Source: JBFGWM01 sp041588495 (GTDB lineage Bacteria > Pseudomonadota > Gammaproteobacteria > Pseudomonadales > JBFGWM01). Taken from it: a DNA stretch of 19,975 bases. This document shows, piece after piece, positions 1 through 7,973 of this stretch (within the stretch, counting starts at the first letter, position 1; every line of letters begins with the position of its first letter). The stretch spans positions 1 through 19,975 of the forward strand of contig JBFGWM010000022.1 of NCBI GenBank assembly GCA_041588495.1, in the 5' to 3' direction. The notes under the pieces were generated by a model. The model was not told the DNA's origin and searched no databases. It saw only the letters and a program-made list of their open reading frames with translations. A program made the position numbers and the translations under genes.

Positions 1-376
1 GCACGCCCTCGCTGTTCTCGCTGGCCCCGGCATCGGGTCGGAATACTTCCAACCCGGCCGCCTCCAGCCGGGTGGCGGAACCGGCCCCGACCGCCACCCA
101 GGTCAGCCCCACCGGCCACTGGGGCCACCATCCGGAAAACTGTTCCAGGCCGATTTCCGCGGCCGCGCGGCTGACGAATATGACGATCTCGAACTCGTCG
201 AGCTTCTGGATCAGGGTGCGTTCGACGTGATCCAGGGGGAGGGGGAGAATCTCCAGTACCGGGATCTCGCTGACCCGTGCACCGCCGGCGGCCAATGCCT
301 GATGCAACGAACGGGCGCGCCCCGGGGGTCGGGTCAGGAGGACGCGCAACCCCTTGAGGGCGGGATCACCAGTCAT
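1..376 (-). CDS. hemD: Uroporphyrinogen-III synthase, N-terminal part (cut by window edge)
   Basis: This is the first half (125 codons plus one base) of uroporphyrinogen-III synthase. The enzyme closes linear hydroxymethylbilane into uroporphyrinogen III with inversion of ring D, in the cytosol. Translation from the ATG at 376-374 begins MTGDPALKGLRVLLTRP. The GLRVLLTRPPG stretch near residues 9-19 and the FVSRAA segment near 67-72 fit the family; the GSATRLEAAGLEVFRP segment resembles its G-x-x-T-A-x-x-L region. The start overlaps the last 11 bases of hemC, so the two are probably translationally coupled. The order hemC-hemD on the same strand agrees with consecutive pathway steps. The family is poorly conserved in sequence, so the call rests on the N-terminal motif plus position. 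The C-terminal half lies outside the window. Confidence 0.93.
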   Translation of the reverse strand, partial: MTGDPALKGLRVLLTRPPGRARSLHQALAAGGARVSEIPVLEILPLPLDHVERTLIQKLDEFEIVIFVSRAAAEIGLEQFSGWWPQWPVGLTWVAVGAGSATRLEAAGLEVFRPDAGASENSEGV

Positions 377-1304
377 GATCCAGGGATTCCAGGATTTCCT
401 GCGCGCCCTGGTCGAAAAGTTCGTCGGCCAGGCGATCCGCCAGCAGCAGGTGTTCCGCGCACGGGGCGCTGCCGCCGGCGAACAGGGTCTGGGAGCCGTC
501 CGGCATGGCGACCAGGGCCTCCAGGCGCACCTGCTCCGACGTTCCCTCGACCACGGCATGGGCCGCGATGGGCAACTGGCATCCACCGCCCAGCCTGCGG
601 GTCACCGCACGCTCGCACTCGACACGGAGCGCGGTTTCCGGATGATGCAGCGGGGCCAGGAGCTGGCGCACCCGGTCATCGTCGCGGGCCTCGATGCCCA
701 CCGCACCCTGTCCGGGCGACGGCAGCAGTTCCTCGGTTTCAATGGGTCGCCGGATGCGGTCCTGAAACCCGAGGCGGAGCAGGCCCGCGGTCGCCAGGAT
801 GATGGCATCGAACTCCCCCGCATCCAGCTTGCGCAGCCGGGTGTTCACGTTGCCGCGCAGGACCTTCACCTCGAGGTCGGGACGGGTGCACAGCAACTGG
901 CTGCGTCTGCGCAGGCTGGAGGTCCCGATCACCCCGCCGACGGGGACCGAGGCCAGTGAATCATACTGGTTCGAAACGAACGCATCGCGCGGATCCTCGC
1001 GCTCGCAGATGCTGGCAATGGCGAGCCCCTCGGGCAGGTCCATCGGCACGTCCTTCATGGAGTGCACCGCGATGTCGGCATCACCGCGCAGCATCGCGTC
1101 CTCCAGTTCCTTGATGAAGAGTCCCTTGCCGCCAACCCGGGACAGGGGCGTGCCAAGCAGCTTGTCGCCGCGGGTGGTGAATCCCAGGAGCTCCACCTCG
1201 AGGCCGGGATGATGCTCCTGCAGGCGGTCACGCACCCATTCCGCCTGCCACATGGCGAGGGGACTCTCGCGGGTCGCGATTCTCAGGCGATTGCCATGGT
1301 TCAT
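366..1304 (-). CDS. hemC: Porphobilinogen deaminase (hydroxymethylbilane synthase)
   Basis: This cytosolic enzyme condenses four porphobilinogen molecules into hydroxymethylbilane, the step before HemD in haem, sirohaem and cobalamin synthesis. The 312-residue length matches the family (about 310). Visible landmarks are R-I-A-T-R-E-S-P-L-A near residues 8-17, HSMKDVP at 81-87 with the catalytic aspartate at 85, GTSSLRR at 127-133, and GGGCQLPIA at 239-247. Cys242 in the last motif is the attachment point of the dipyrromethane cofactor. The ATG at 1304 is preceded by GGTGGAG at about 7 bases. The gene starts 28 bases after algR; that gap holds a small hairpin (ACCCG/CGGGT, 1314-1326) with no T-run after it, so it is probably not a terminator. 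Co-transcription with algZ-algR is likely. Confidence 0.98.
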   Translation of the reverse strand: MNHGNRLRIATRESPLAMWQAEWVRDRLQEHHPGLEVELLGFTTRGDKLLGTPLSRVGGKGLFIKELEDAMLRGDADIAVHSMKDVPMDLPEGLAIASICEREDPRDAFVSNQYDSLASVPVGGVIGTSSLRRRSQLLCTRPDLEVKVLRGNVNTRLRKLDAGEFDAIILATAGLLRLGFQDRIRRPIETEELLPSPGQGAVGIEARDDDRVRQLLAPLHHPETALRVECERAVTRRLGGGCQLPIAAHAVVEGTSEQVRLEALVAMPDGSQTLFAGGSAPCAEHLLLADRLADELFDQGAQEILESLDHDW

Positions 1305-1332
1305 TGTTTCTCCACCCGAAGCGGGTCGTGAT

Positions 1333-2079
1333 TCAGTTTTTCAGGAGCTGTTTCTTCAGCGCCGGCACCGAGCGCCGGCTCACCGCGATGCGCTCGTCGA
1401 CACCGCGCAGGCGCACATAGTGCTGGCCGTCGCGATCACGATCCAGCGCCTCGACCAGTTCCTGGCGAATGAGCGCATTGCGGTGGACCCGCACGAAATC
1501 TTCCACGAACTCCGCCTCGAGTTCCTTCAGCGGTTCGTCGACCAGGGTTTCGCCCTCCGCGTGGCAGACCCGCACGTACTTCTGGTCGGCCATGAAATAG
1601 CGAATATCGGAGACCGGGATGAGCTGGATGCCCCGGTGGCTCTTGACGCTGAGATGACTGCGGCCACCTGCCTCCACCGTGGCGGGCTCCATTTCCGCCC
1701 CGATGGCGCTGAGCTGCGCCTGGTTGGCGCGTACTGCCTTGGCGAGGGCCCCGGAAAGGGCCTCTCGGCGCACCGGTTTCAGCAGGTAACCCACCGCCTG
1801 CACGTCGAAGGCGCGGATCGCATACTGGTCGTAGGCGGTGCAGAACACTACCGCGGGCGGGGTGTCCAGCTTGGCCAGGTGGCCGGCGACCTCGAGACCG
1901 TCCATGCCCGGCATGCGGATATCCAGCAGCACCAGGTCCGGTCGCACGTCCTGGATCAGGCGCAGGGCGCTGACCCCGTCGGCCGCCTCGCCGACCACCT
2001 CGTGCTCGCTCGCGTCCTCGATGATCCTGCGCAGGCGGTCCCGCGCCAGGGCCTCGTCGTCGACGATAAACACCTTCAT
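1333..2079 (-). CDS. algR: LytTR-family response regulator, AlgR type
   Basis: A two-component response regulator of 248 residues. The receiver domain (about 2-118) shows the acidic pair D7/D8, the phospho-acceptor D53 in LLDIRMPGMDG, T81 and K101. The C-terminal part (about 141-245) is a LytTR DNA-binding domain, recognisable from SHLSVKSHRGIQLIPVSDI, then YVRV and FVRVHRNALI. The start codon overlaps the algZ stop in an ATGA, so kinase and regulator are coupled. In Pseudomonas, AlgR sits in the same place before hemC and controls alginate, type IV pili and virulence genes. The targets in this organism cannot be read from the window. The symbol is given by family and synteny; a generic LytTR regulator is the alternative. 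Confidence 0.92.
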   Translation of the reverse strand: MKVFIVDDEALARDRLRRIIEDASEHEVVGEAADGVSALRLIQDVRPDLVLLDIRMPGMDGLEVAGHLAKLDTPPAVVFCTAYDQYAIRAFDVQAVGYLLKPVRREALSGALAKAVRANQAQLSAIGAEMEPATVEAGGRSHLSVKSHRGIQLIPVSDIRYFMADQKYVRVCHAEGETLVDEPLKELEAEFVEDFVRVHRNALIRQELVEALDRDRDGQHYVRLRGVDERIAVSRRSVPALKKQLLKN

Positions 2080-3152
2080 TTTTCCGCCTCCCCGGGCTGC
2101 GACGGCCGGTATTCGAGTTCCACCCTGAAGTGCGCCTCCGTGCGCCGCACCACCAGGCTCGCATCGGGCCCGTAAAGCGCCTTGATGCGGTCCTCGATGT
2201 TACGCAACGCCATGCGGTTGCCGGCGCTCTCCTTCGCCTGCGCCGCAAGCGGGTTGCTCACGGCAAAACGCACCCGGTCGCCATCGGCCTCCGCGCGCAC
2301 CTCGACTTCACCCCCCTCCGGACGCGGCTGGATCCCGTGATAAATCGCGTTCTCGATCAGCGGCTGCAGGGTCAGCATCGGGATGCGGGTGGTCGCCGGA
2401 AGACCGTCCACGGCCCAGTGTACGCGCAGGCGCTCGCCGAGGCGCAGCGACTCGATGCGTACGTAACGCCGGCACAGGTCAATCTCCTCGGCCACCGGCA
2501 CCTCGCTGACCACGTCGCGCAGGCTGGCCCGGAACAGCTCGGAAAGATCCTCGAGCACCGTCTCGGCCAGTTCGGGATCGGAACCGATCAGGCTGGCCAC
2601 GCTGTTGATGCTGTTGAACAGAAAATGCGGCCGGATCCGCGACTGCAGGGCCTGGATGCGCGCCTCGAGTTCGGCGCGCTCGTGGCGACGCAGTTCGGCC
2701 TGCACGTACAGGTAGCGCAGCGCCATCCCGGCGACCAGCGCGGCAATGAGCAGGTTGCGCGCCACGCTGGTCCAGTTGAGCACCTCCAGGACCGGCTGGT
2801 CCGGCATCCCCTGCACGATCCAGTCCCCCGGCAGGCTGAGGAGGAAGGTGATGGCCAGGATCACTCCGAAACAGAAGCTCACCGCCCGCCGTGGCGGCAT
2901 CCGGTTCAGCCATCCGCGCAACTGGCAGAGAATGGCCGCACTGCTCAGCACCACCCATTGGGCGAAGAACGAGGTGACGGCAAGAAACTCCCACGAAAAC
3001 CGGTCGAGTCCGAAGGCCCCGAGCATGATGACCAGCACGAACAGTTCGACGGTCATCACCAGGGCCAGCACCGGGTACGGGGAGCACAGGTCGGGAAGCA
3101 GGGCGCTGCCGTCGGGCAAACCCGCGAGGCGGTTGTCGGCTGGCAATGGCAT
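2076..3152 (-). CDS. algZ: Membrane histidine kinase, AlgZ/FimS (LytS-like) type
   Basis: A 358-residue sensor kinase, the likely partner of the adjacent AlgR. Hydrophobic segments near residues 28-48, 57-77, 92-108 and 130-148 suggest four membrane spans, followed by a helical linker (about 150-172, rich in E, R and A). The His_kinase (LytS-type) domain has RPHFLFNSIN with the candidate phospho-histidine H176, and an ATP-lid region with LIENAIYHG (N268) and the motif around G311-N312. There is no separate periplasmic sensor domain, so the signal is probably sensed in or at the membrane. The frame is open back to 3248, but that ATG overlaps the argH start on the other strand. The ATG at 3152, with GGTGGAT about 10 bases upstream, is preferred. 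Confidence 0.9.
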   Translation of the reverse strand: MPLPADNRLAGLPDGSALLPDLCSPYPVLALVMTVELFVLVIMLGAFGLDRFSWEFLAVTSFFAQWVVLSSAAILCQLRGWLNRMPPRRAVSFCFGVILAITFLLSLPGDWIVQGMPDQPVLEVLNWTSVARNLLIAALVAGMALRYLYVQAELRRHERAELEARIQALQSRIRPHFLFNSINSVASLIGSDPELAETVLEDLSELFRASLRDVVSEVPVAEEIDLCRRYVRIESLRLGERLRVHWAVDGLPATTRIPMLTLQPLIENAIYHGIQPRPEGGEVEVRAEADGDRVRFAVSNPLAAQAKESAGNRMALRNIEDRIKALYGPDASLVVRRTEAHFRVELEYRPSQPGEAEK

Positions 3153-3160
3153 GGCGCCAA

Positions 3161-3186
3161 GTATCCACCGAGATGCGCCGGGATAC
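3161..3186. promoter_or_regulatory. Inverted repeat in the algZ-argH divergent region
   Basis: GTATCC at 3161-3166 and GGATAC at 3181-3186 form a perfect 6-bp inverted repeat with 14 bases between the arms, so the arm centres are 20 bp apart, about two helical turns. It lies just upstream of the algZ start and about 25 bp before the argH -10 box. A protein-binding site is possible, but the factor is unknown and repeats of this size can occur by chance. Confidence 0.3.
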
Positions 3187-3208
3187 AAAGCACGCGCCCA
3201 CGGGCTGC

Positions 3209-3217
3209 TGGTATAAT
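3209..3217 (+). promoter_or_regulatory. Extended -10 promoter of argH
   Basis: A perfect TATAAT at 3212-3217 is preceded by TG at 3209-3210 with one base between, which is the extended -10 motif used by sigma-70 RNA polymerase. No good -35 box lies at 16-18 bp, as is usual for extended -10 promoters. The expected transcription start is near 3224, leaving a leader of about 23 bases with the AGG ribosome site at 3238-3240. Confidence 0.7.
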
Positions 3218-3246
3218 GGCGGCCCTCCGCGTTGCGCAGGTTTGTC

Positions 3247-4659
3247 ATGAGCCAGAAAGATTCCGATCAGGCCAAGCCCTGGGGCGGCCGCTTCACCGAG
3301 TCCACGGACGCGTTCGTGGAAGAGTTCACGGCCTCGGTACGCTTCGACCAGCGCCTGTACCGGCAGGACATCGCGGGATCCGTCGCCCACGCGCGCATGC
3401 TTGCCGGGGCCGGCATCCTGACCGAAGACGAGGCCAGGACCATCGTCGACGGGCTCGGGGCGATCCGCGACGACATCGAGGCCGGCCGTTTCACGTGGGA
3501 CGTTTCCCGCGAGGACGTGCACATGAACATCGAGGCGGCCCTGATCGAGCGGATCGGCAACGTGGGCAAGAAACTGCATACCGCGCGCTCGCGCAATGAC
3601 CAGGTGGCGACCGATATGCGCCTGTTCCTCCGCGACGAGGTGGACCGCATCCGCGACGAGATCACCCGCCTGCAGGCCGGCATCACCGAGCTGGCCGGGC
3701 GCCATGCCGCGACTGTCATGCCCGGCTTCACCCACCTGCAGGCTGCCCAGCCGGTCACTTTCGGTCACCACCTGATGGCCTGGAACGAGATGCTGCAGCG
3801 GGACTACGAGCGCCTCGGCGACTGCCGCGGGCGGATCAACGTGCTGCCCCTCGGGTCCGCGGCCCTGGCGGGCACCACCTACCCGATCGACCGCGAACAC
3901 ACCCGCGAACAGCTCGGCTTCGATGCGATCAGTGAGAACTCCCTGGACGCGGTCAGCGACCGCGACTTCGCGATCGAATTCTGCGCCTGCGCCGCCCTGG
4001 TCATGGTGCACCTGTCGCGGATGGCGGAGGAGCTCGTGCTGTGGACCTCGCAGCGCTTCGCGTTCATCGAGCTGCCCGACCGGTTCTGCACCGGCTCCTC
4101 GATCATGCCGCAGAAGAAGAATCCCGACGTGCCGGAACTGGTGCGCGGCAAGAGCGGTCGCGTGATCGGCCACCTGGTGGGCCTGCTGACCCTGATGAAG
4201 GGCCAGCCCCTGGCGTATAACAAGGACAACCAGGAGGACAAGGAGCCGCTGTTCGACAGTGTCGACACGCTGTTCAACTGCGTGCGTGCATTCGCCGACA
4301 TGATCCCGGCAATCCGGCCCCTGGAAGCGCCCATGCGGGCGGCCGCCGGCGAAGGGTTCACCACCGCCACGGATCTCGCCGACTACCTGGTCCGCCAGGG
4401 AGTGGCCTTCCGTGACGCCCACGAGGTGGTGGGCAAGGCCGTCCGCATCGCGATCGACAGCGGCCGCCAGCTGCACGAACTGGGCATCGAGGAGTTCCGC
4501 GCCCTGTCCCCGGTCATCGACGATTCGGTCTACGAACTGCTGACCCTGGATGGATCGGTGAGCGCCCGCGACCACCTCGGCGGCACCGCGCCGGACCAGG
4601 TCGCCGCCGCCGTGGCCCGCAGCCGGGAACGGCTCGCTGCCCGCAGCCGGAAGGGCTGA
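3247..4659 (+). CDS. argH: Argininosuccinate lyase
   Basis: This cytosolic homotetramer splits argininosuccinate into arginine and fumarate, the last step of arginine synthesis. The protein has 470 residues (E. coli about 457). Family marks are PWGGRF at 11-16, HTARSRNDQ at 111-119, FTHLQ with the conserved histidine near 163, and the fumarase/aspartase signature GSSIMPQKKNPD at 283-294, whose serine loop is catalytic. The ATG at 3247 is chosen because AGG stands 6 bases upstream. A TTG at 3232 would add five residues but has no ribosome site. It is transcribed away from algZ, as in Pseudomonas. There is no clear terminator in the 42 bases before cyaA. Confidence 0.98.
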   Translation: MSQKDSDQAKPWGGRFTESTDAFVEEFTASVRFDQRLYRQDIAGSVAHARMLAGAGILTEDEARTIVDGLGAIRDDIEAGRFTWDVSREDVHMNIEAALIERIGNVGKKLHTARSRNDQVATDMRLFLRDEVDRIRDEITRLQAGITELAGRHAATVMPGFTHLQAAQPVTFGHHLMAWNEMLQRDYERLGDCRGRINVLPLGSAALAGTTYPIDREHTREQLGFDAISENSLDAVSDRDFAIEFCACAALVMVHLSRMAEELVLWTSQRFAFIELPDRFCTGSSIMPQKKNPDVPELVRGKSGRVIGHLVGLLTLMKGQPLAYNKDNQEDKEPLFDSVDTLFNCVRAFADMIPAIRPLEAPMRAAAGEGFTTATDLADYLVRQGVAFRDAHEVVGKAVRIAIDSGRQLHELGIEEFRALSPVIDDSVYELLTLDGSVSARDHLGGTAPDQVAAAVARSRERLAARSRKG

Positions 4660-4688
4660 ACCCACACCTTTCCGGCCACGGGCTGCCC

Positions 4689-4694
4689 TATACT
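4689..4694 (+). promoter_or_regulatory. Candidate -10 box immediately before cyaA
   Basis: TATACT (5 of 6 matches to TATAAT) ends 7 bases before the cyaA ATG. If used, transcription would begin at or within a base of the start codon and give a leaderless message. The -35 region is weak: ACCTTT at 4666-4671 with 17 bp spacing. There is no ribosome-binding sequence between the box and the ATG, which agrees with this reading. Confidence 0.45.
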
Positions 4695-4701
4695 GGTCGC
4701 T

Positions 4702-7539
4702 ATGGCCAAGTCCGGCACGCTCAACCCCGATTCCGGCGAAGGCCTTGACCGCAAGGCCCTGCGCGCCATCCGGCAAAGGTTCCTGCTGGTCAACGAGGGG
4801 CGCCTGCAGCGCACGCGGGATGCGCTTCCCGAGCGCCAGCAGGTGGTCCTGGAGCTGCTGCCGCTGCTGCTGCACGTCAATCACCCGCTGTTGCCGGGTT
4901 ACGTTTCCCACCAGACACCCTCGGGCATCGGCCGCTACCGTCCGGACCGGGACGCCCTGCGCGCCGCCCAGAAGATCACCCGCAGCTTCCAGTACAAGCG
5001 AGAGCCGAATCGCGAGCCCGACCTGCACAGCCTGTTCCTCATGGGCAGTATCGGCAGCATCGGCCACACCGTCGCCAGTGACCTCGACATCTGGGTCTGC
5101 TACCGGAGCAACCTCGACCCCGAGCAGGTGCGTGAGCTGGAAACCAAGTGCCAGCGCATCAGCAAGTGGCTGGCCGGGCTGGGCGTGGAAACGCATTTCT
5201 TCCCGATGTCGCCGACCCGGTTCATGCACGGCGAGGCTGGCGACCTGTCCACCGAGGATTGCGGCAGTGCCCAGCATTTCCTCCTCCTTGACGAGTTCTA
5301 CCGCACCGCGGTGTTGCTGGCCGGGCGCTACCCGGTATGGTGGCTGACCCCGGTCGAACAGGAGAAGGTCCACGAACGGGTGGCCGCGAACCTGCGCGAC
5401 AAGCGCTACATCCGCGAGGACGAGAGCATCGACTTCGGTGGCATTCCGCGGATTCCGGCCGGCGAGTTCGTCGGCGCAGGCATGTGGCAGATCTACAAGG
5501 GGATCGATTCACCCTACAAGGCGGTGCTCAAGATCCTGCTGACGGAGCTCTACGCGGGCGAATACCCGGACGTCGAAACCATCAGCATGGAATACAAGCG
5601 CCGCGTGTATGCCGACCAGGTCGATCTCGACGAACTCGACCCCTACGTCATGGTGTACCGCAGGCTGGAGGCCTTCCTGCGCACCCGCTACGAGGAGGAG
5701 CGTCTCGAACTGGTGCGACGCTGCCTGTACTTCAAATCGGCCCAGCACCTCAGCCGGCCCATCTCCGACAGCCACCGCAACTGGCGCCGCCAACTCATGG
5801 AACGGCTGGTCGCGGAGTGGGGCTGGGACGAGGCGACGCTGCGCGAACTGGACGACCGCCGCAACTGGAAGGTGACTCGGGTCCAGAAGGAACGTCGCGA
5901 GCTGGTCAACAACCTGACCTACAGCTATCGCTTCCTGTCCCAGTTCGCCCGGGAGGTCCAGTCCGAATCCACCATCAACTCGGCGGACATGACCCTCCTC
6001 GGACGCAAGCTTTACGCCGCATTCGAGCGCAAGGCCGACAAGATCGAGCTCATCAACCCCGGCATCGCCCCGGACCTGTCCGAGGATCACCTCACCTTCG
6101 GCTGTCGCGGGGAGGTGTGGATGGTGTGGGACCATGCCCTTGGCGAACGTGACCTCGGCTCCACCATTCCGCTCAAGCGGAGTCGCAATATTGTCGAGCT
6201 GGTCCTGTGGGCCCATCTCAACGGCCTGCTCGCAAAATCCACTGCAGTGACGGTGCACGGCGGCGACACCCACATGGGCCTGTTCGAGATGCAGAAACTG
6301 CTGGAAAGCCTTCGTCAGCAGGTCGCCTATCCGCTGCCTGCCGCGCCCCAGGAAAATTTTCACCGGCAGCCGGAGCAAAAACTGCTGATCTATTACGTCA
6401 ACGTCGGCATCGACCCGCTGACCGAGGGCGATGAAGACGGCCTGCAACGCATCAGCGACCGCACCGACGCCCTGGTGTACAGCGAGCTGCGGGAGAACCT
6501 TGCCCTGTCCGTGGACGAAGTGCTGCTCAACACCTGGCACGAGGTCTATTTCCGCCGTTACGGGGACGACGACGCCCTCATCGAGGCGCTTTGCGATCAC
6601 GTCCAGTGCCGGCTGCAGGACCACGGAGGGCCACCCCCGGTATCCCGCGTGCAATGCTTTTCACCGAGCCGGGGAGCCAGTATCGCCAATCGCGTACGTG
6701 AACTGTTTCGCGACGCCGCCGCCTGTTTCAGTGGGGGCGATACGGTTTCCGCACCCCGTTACCTGATCGACGTTGGCAAGAGCCACTATGTCATCCAGAT
6801 CAGGGATGGCAAGCCCGCTTGGAGCCGCCATGCGTCCCTGAATGAACTCTGCCAGTATCTCTCTGAACCGCAACCGGCCCACAGCGCGATCATTCTGGAT
6901 CGCTACGCACTGCTGAACTCGCCCCTGCGCACCGTTTGCGCCGCGGGGCAGGCCGGCAAGATCCAGGTGTTCTTCCGTCGCGTCGCGGCCAGCGAGGCAG
7001 AGGTTTACATACTCGACGAGCACGGATCCCTGTTCCGCTACCGGGCTCCTGCCCCGAGCCGCGAAGCCCTGCTGATGCCCCTCGACCGCTTTATCCGCTC
7101 GGTACAGTACCGGCGGCGTACCGTGGGTGAGCCCGGCAGCGGCGAGGAAGTCACCTACCACGAAATCGTTTTTCCCGATGGCGGCGGCCCTCCGACCCTG
7201 GCCCGCCGGTACCTGCCGCAGGACGGCGCCCAGGCCGAGCATCACGCGGTCCAGGCGATTGCCGAGCACGGATCCGGCGACGAGGCCGAGTTCACCATCT
7301 TCTGCAATCACGAGGAGTTTTCGCCACTGGAGTACGGCGAGGAGCTGTTTCAGGCCGTTGCCGCGAGAATCCTGTCCCAACGCAGCAATCGCGAGCGCTA
7401 TCCCTGCTACATCACGGACCTCGACCTGACCGGCGCGGCAGGCGCGGACGAGAACCCCCGGCATTACCAGACGGTCCACTACCTGAAGCAGAAGCACCGC
7501 CTGGAACAGGCCCTGTTCAGCGCACTGCAGAAGGCGTGA
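4702..7539 (+). CDS. cyaA: Class I adenylate cyclase
   Basis: It makes cyclic AMP from ATP; the product works through a CRP/Vfr-type regulator. The 945-residue protein is longer than the E. coli enzyme (about 848) and close to the pseudomonad forms. The N-terminal catalytic part (about 15-540) has DRKALRAIRQRFLLVNEGRL near 16-35, and the nucleotidyltransferase signature LMGSIGSIGHTVASDLDIW at 113-131, with D127 and D129 as likely metal ligands. The C-terminal part (about 560-945) should be the regulatory domain. The start agrees with family N-termini, yet no Shine-Dalgarno sequence precedes the ATG. The stop is one base from that of convergent cyaY. Naming of cyaY in enterobacteria comes from this adjacency. 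Confidence 0.97.
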   Translation: MAKSGTLNPDSGEGLDRKALRAIRQRFLLVNEGRLQRTRDALPERQQVVLELLPLLLHVNHPLLPGYVSHQTPSGIGRYRPDRDALRAAQKITRSFQYKREPNREPDLHSLFLMGSIGSIGHTVASDLDIWVCYRSNLDPEQVRELETKCQRISKWLAGLGVETHFFPMSPTRFMHGEAGDLSTEDCGSAQHFLLLDEFYRTAVLLAGRYPVWWLTPVEQEKVHERVAANLRDKRYIREDESIDFGGIPRIPAGEFVGAGMWQIYKGIDSPYKAVLKILLTELYAGEYPDVETISMEYKRRVYADQVDLDELDPYVMVYRRLEAFLRTRYEEERLELVRRCLYFKSAQHLSRPISDSHRNWRRQLMERLVAEWGWDEATLRELDDRRNWKVTRVQKERRELVNNLTYSYRFLSQFAREVQSESTINSADMTLLGRKLYAAFERKADKIELINPGIAPDLSEDHLTFGCRGEVWMVWDHALGERDLGSTIPLKRSRNIVELVLWAHLNGLLAKSTAVTVHGGDTHMGLFEMQKLLESLRQQVAYPLPAAPQENFHRQPEQKLLIYYVNVGIDPLTEGDEDGLQRISDRTDALVYSELRENLALSVDEVLLNTWHEVYFRRYGDDDALIEALCDHVQCRLQDHGGPPPVSRVQCFSPSRGASIANRVRELFRDAAACFSGGDTVSAPRYLIDVGKSHYVIQIRDGKPAWSRHASLNELCQYLSEPQPAHSAIILDRYALLNSPLRTVCAAGQAGKIQVFFRRVAASEAEVYILDEHGSLFRYRAPAPSREALLMPLDRFIRSVQYRRRTVGEPGSGEEVTYHEIVFPDGGGPPTLARRYLPQDGAQAEHHAVQAIAEHGSGDEAEFTIFCNHEEFSPLEYGEELFQAVAARILSQRSNRERYPCYITDLDLTGAAGADENPRHYQTVHYLKQKHRLEQALFSALQKA

Positions 7540-7540
7540 A

Positions 7541-7864
7541 TCAACCGAGCTCGATGGCCTGCCCGGCCTGCTCACTGCACACCCGCGACAGCACCTGCAT
7601 CAACTCCCGGCCATCGCGCTGCTCCAGCCAGCGGCCGTCATCCTCCGAGTAGTTGAAGTGGAAGCCGCCGCTCTTCGCCGCGACCCACAGCTGTCGTACC
7701 GGCGGCTGGCGACTGAGGATCACCCGCGAGCCGTTCGCAAACTCCACGGTGAGCATACCCTGGCCCGGCTCGATCTCGAGGTCCGCATCACAGTCTTCCA
7801 GGCATTCCTCGACCTGCAGCAGCACTTCGTCCACCAGGTCGTTGTAACGGGTTTCGCTGAGCAT
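7541..7864 (-). CDS. cyaY: Frataxin-like iron-sulfur assembly protein CyaY
   Basis: A small acidic protein of 107 residues (E. coli 106) that binds iron and tunes IscS/IscU iron-sulfur cluster assembly in the cytosol. The acidic first helix is clear: residues 1-30 carry EVLLQVEECLEDCDADLEIE. The sheet region follows with LTVEFANGSRVILSRQ and then PVRQLWVAAKSGGFHFNY around 55-72, the most conserved part of the family, including the QLWVA motif. It is convergent with cyaA and divergent from lptM, the same arrangement as in Pseudomonas. A GGGG-TAT-CCCC inverted repeat (7865-7875) touches the start codon, and there is no typical purine-rich ribosome site beyond GGGG. Confidence 0.95.
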   Translation of the reverse strand: MLSETRYNDLVDEVLLQVEECLEDCDADLEIEPGQGMLTVEFANGSRVILSRQPPVRQLWVAAKSGGFHFNYSEDDGRWLEQRDGRELMQVLSRVCSEQAGQAIELG

Positions 7865-7929
7865 GGGGTATCCCCGTCGCCGGTTGCCGCCAGCGCAGGG
7901 CGCCGGTTAGTCATCGCTGTCCGGGTACG

Positions 7930-7937
7930 ATTATAAT
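7930..7937. promoter_or_regulatory. Overlapping perfect -10 boxes on both strands (cyaY/lptM)
   Basis: The 8-mer ATTATAAT reads as TATAAT on the plus strand (7932-7937) and again as TATAAT on the minus strand (7930-7935). The plus box would give a start near 7944, about 30 bases before lptM. The minus box would give a start near 7923, about 59 bases before cyaY. Neither strand has a strong -35 hexamer at 16-18 bp. The plus-strand box is the more convincing because a good ribosome site and a gene follow closely. Confidence 0.55.
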
Positions 7938-7973
7938 GCGATTTTCCCGCGACTCGCTCCGGAGGTCGTCGTC

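Noticed and set aside
1314..1326. ACCCG/CGGGT hairpin between algR and hemC as a terminator
   Set aside because: The stem is only 5 bp and is followed by a ribosome site and the hemC start, not by a T-run.
3153..3248. N-terminal extension of algZ to an ATG at 3248
   Set aside because: The extension would run across the argH promoter and its start codon, adds no membrane span or family motif, and the ATG at 3152 has a ribosome-site-like GGTGGAT.
2479..5373. A 964-codon open frame on the minus strand, antisense to argH and cyaA and covering part of algZ
   Set aside because: It overlaps well-identified argH, cyaA and algZ in other frames, shows no family motif, and its His/Gln/Asp-rich translation is that of an antisense shadow in GC-rich DNA, where stop codons are rare.
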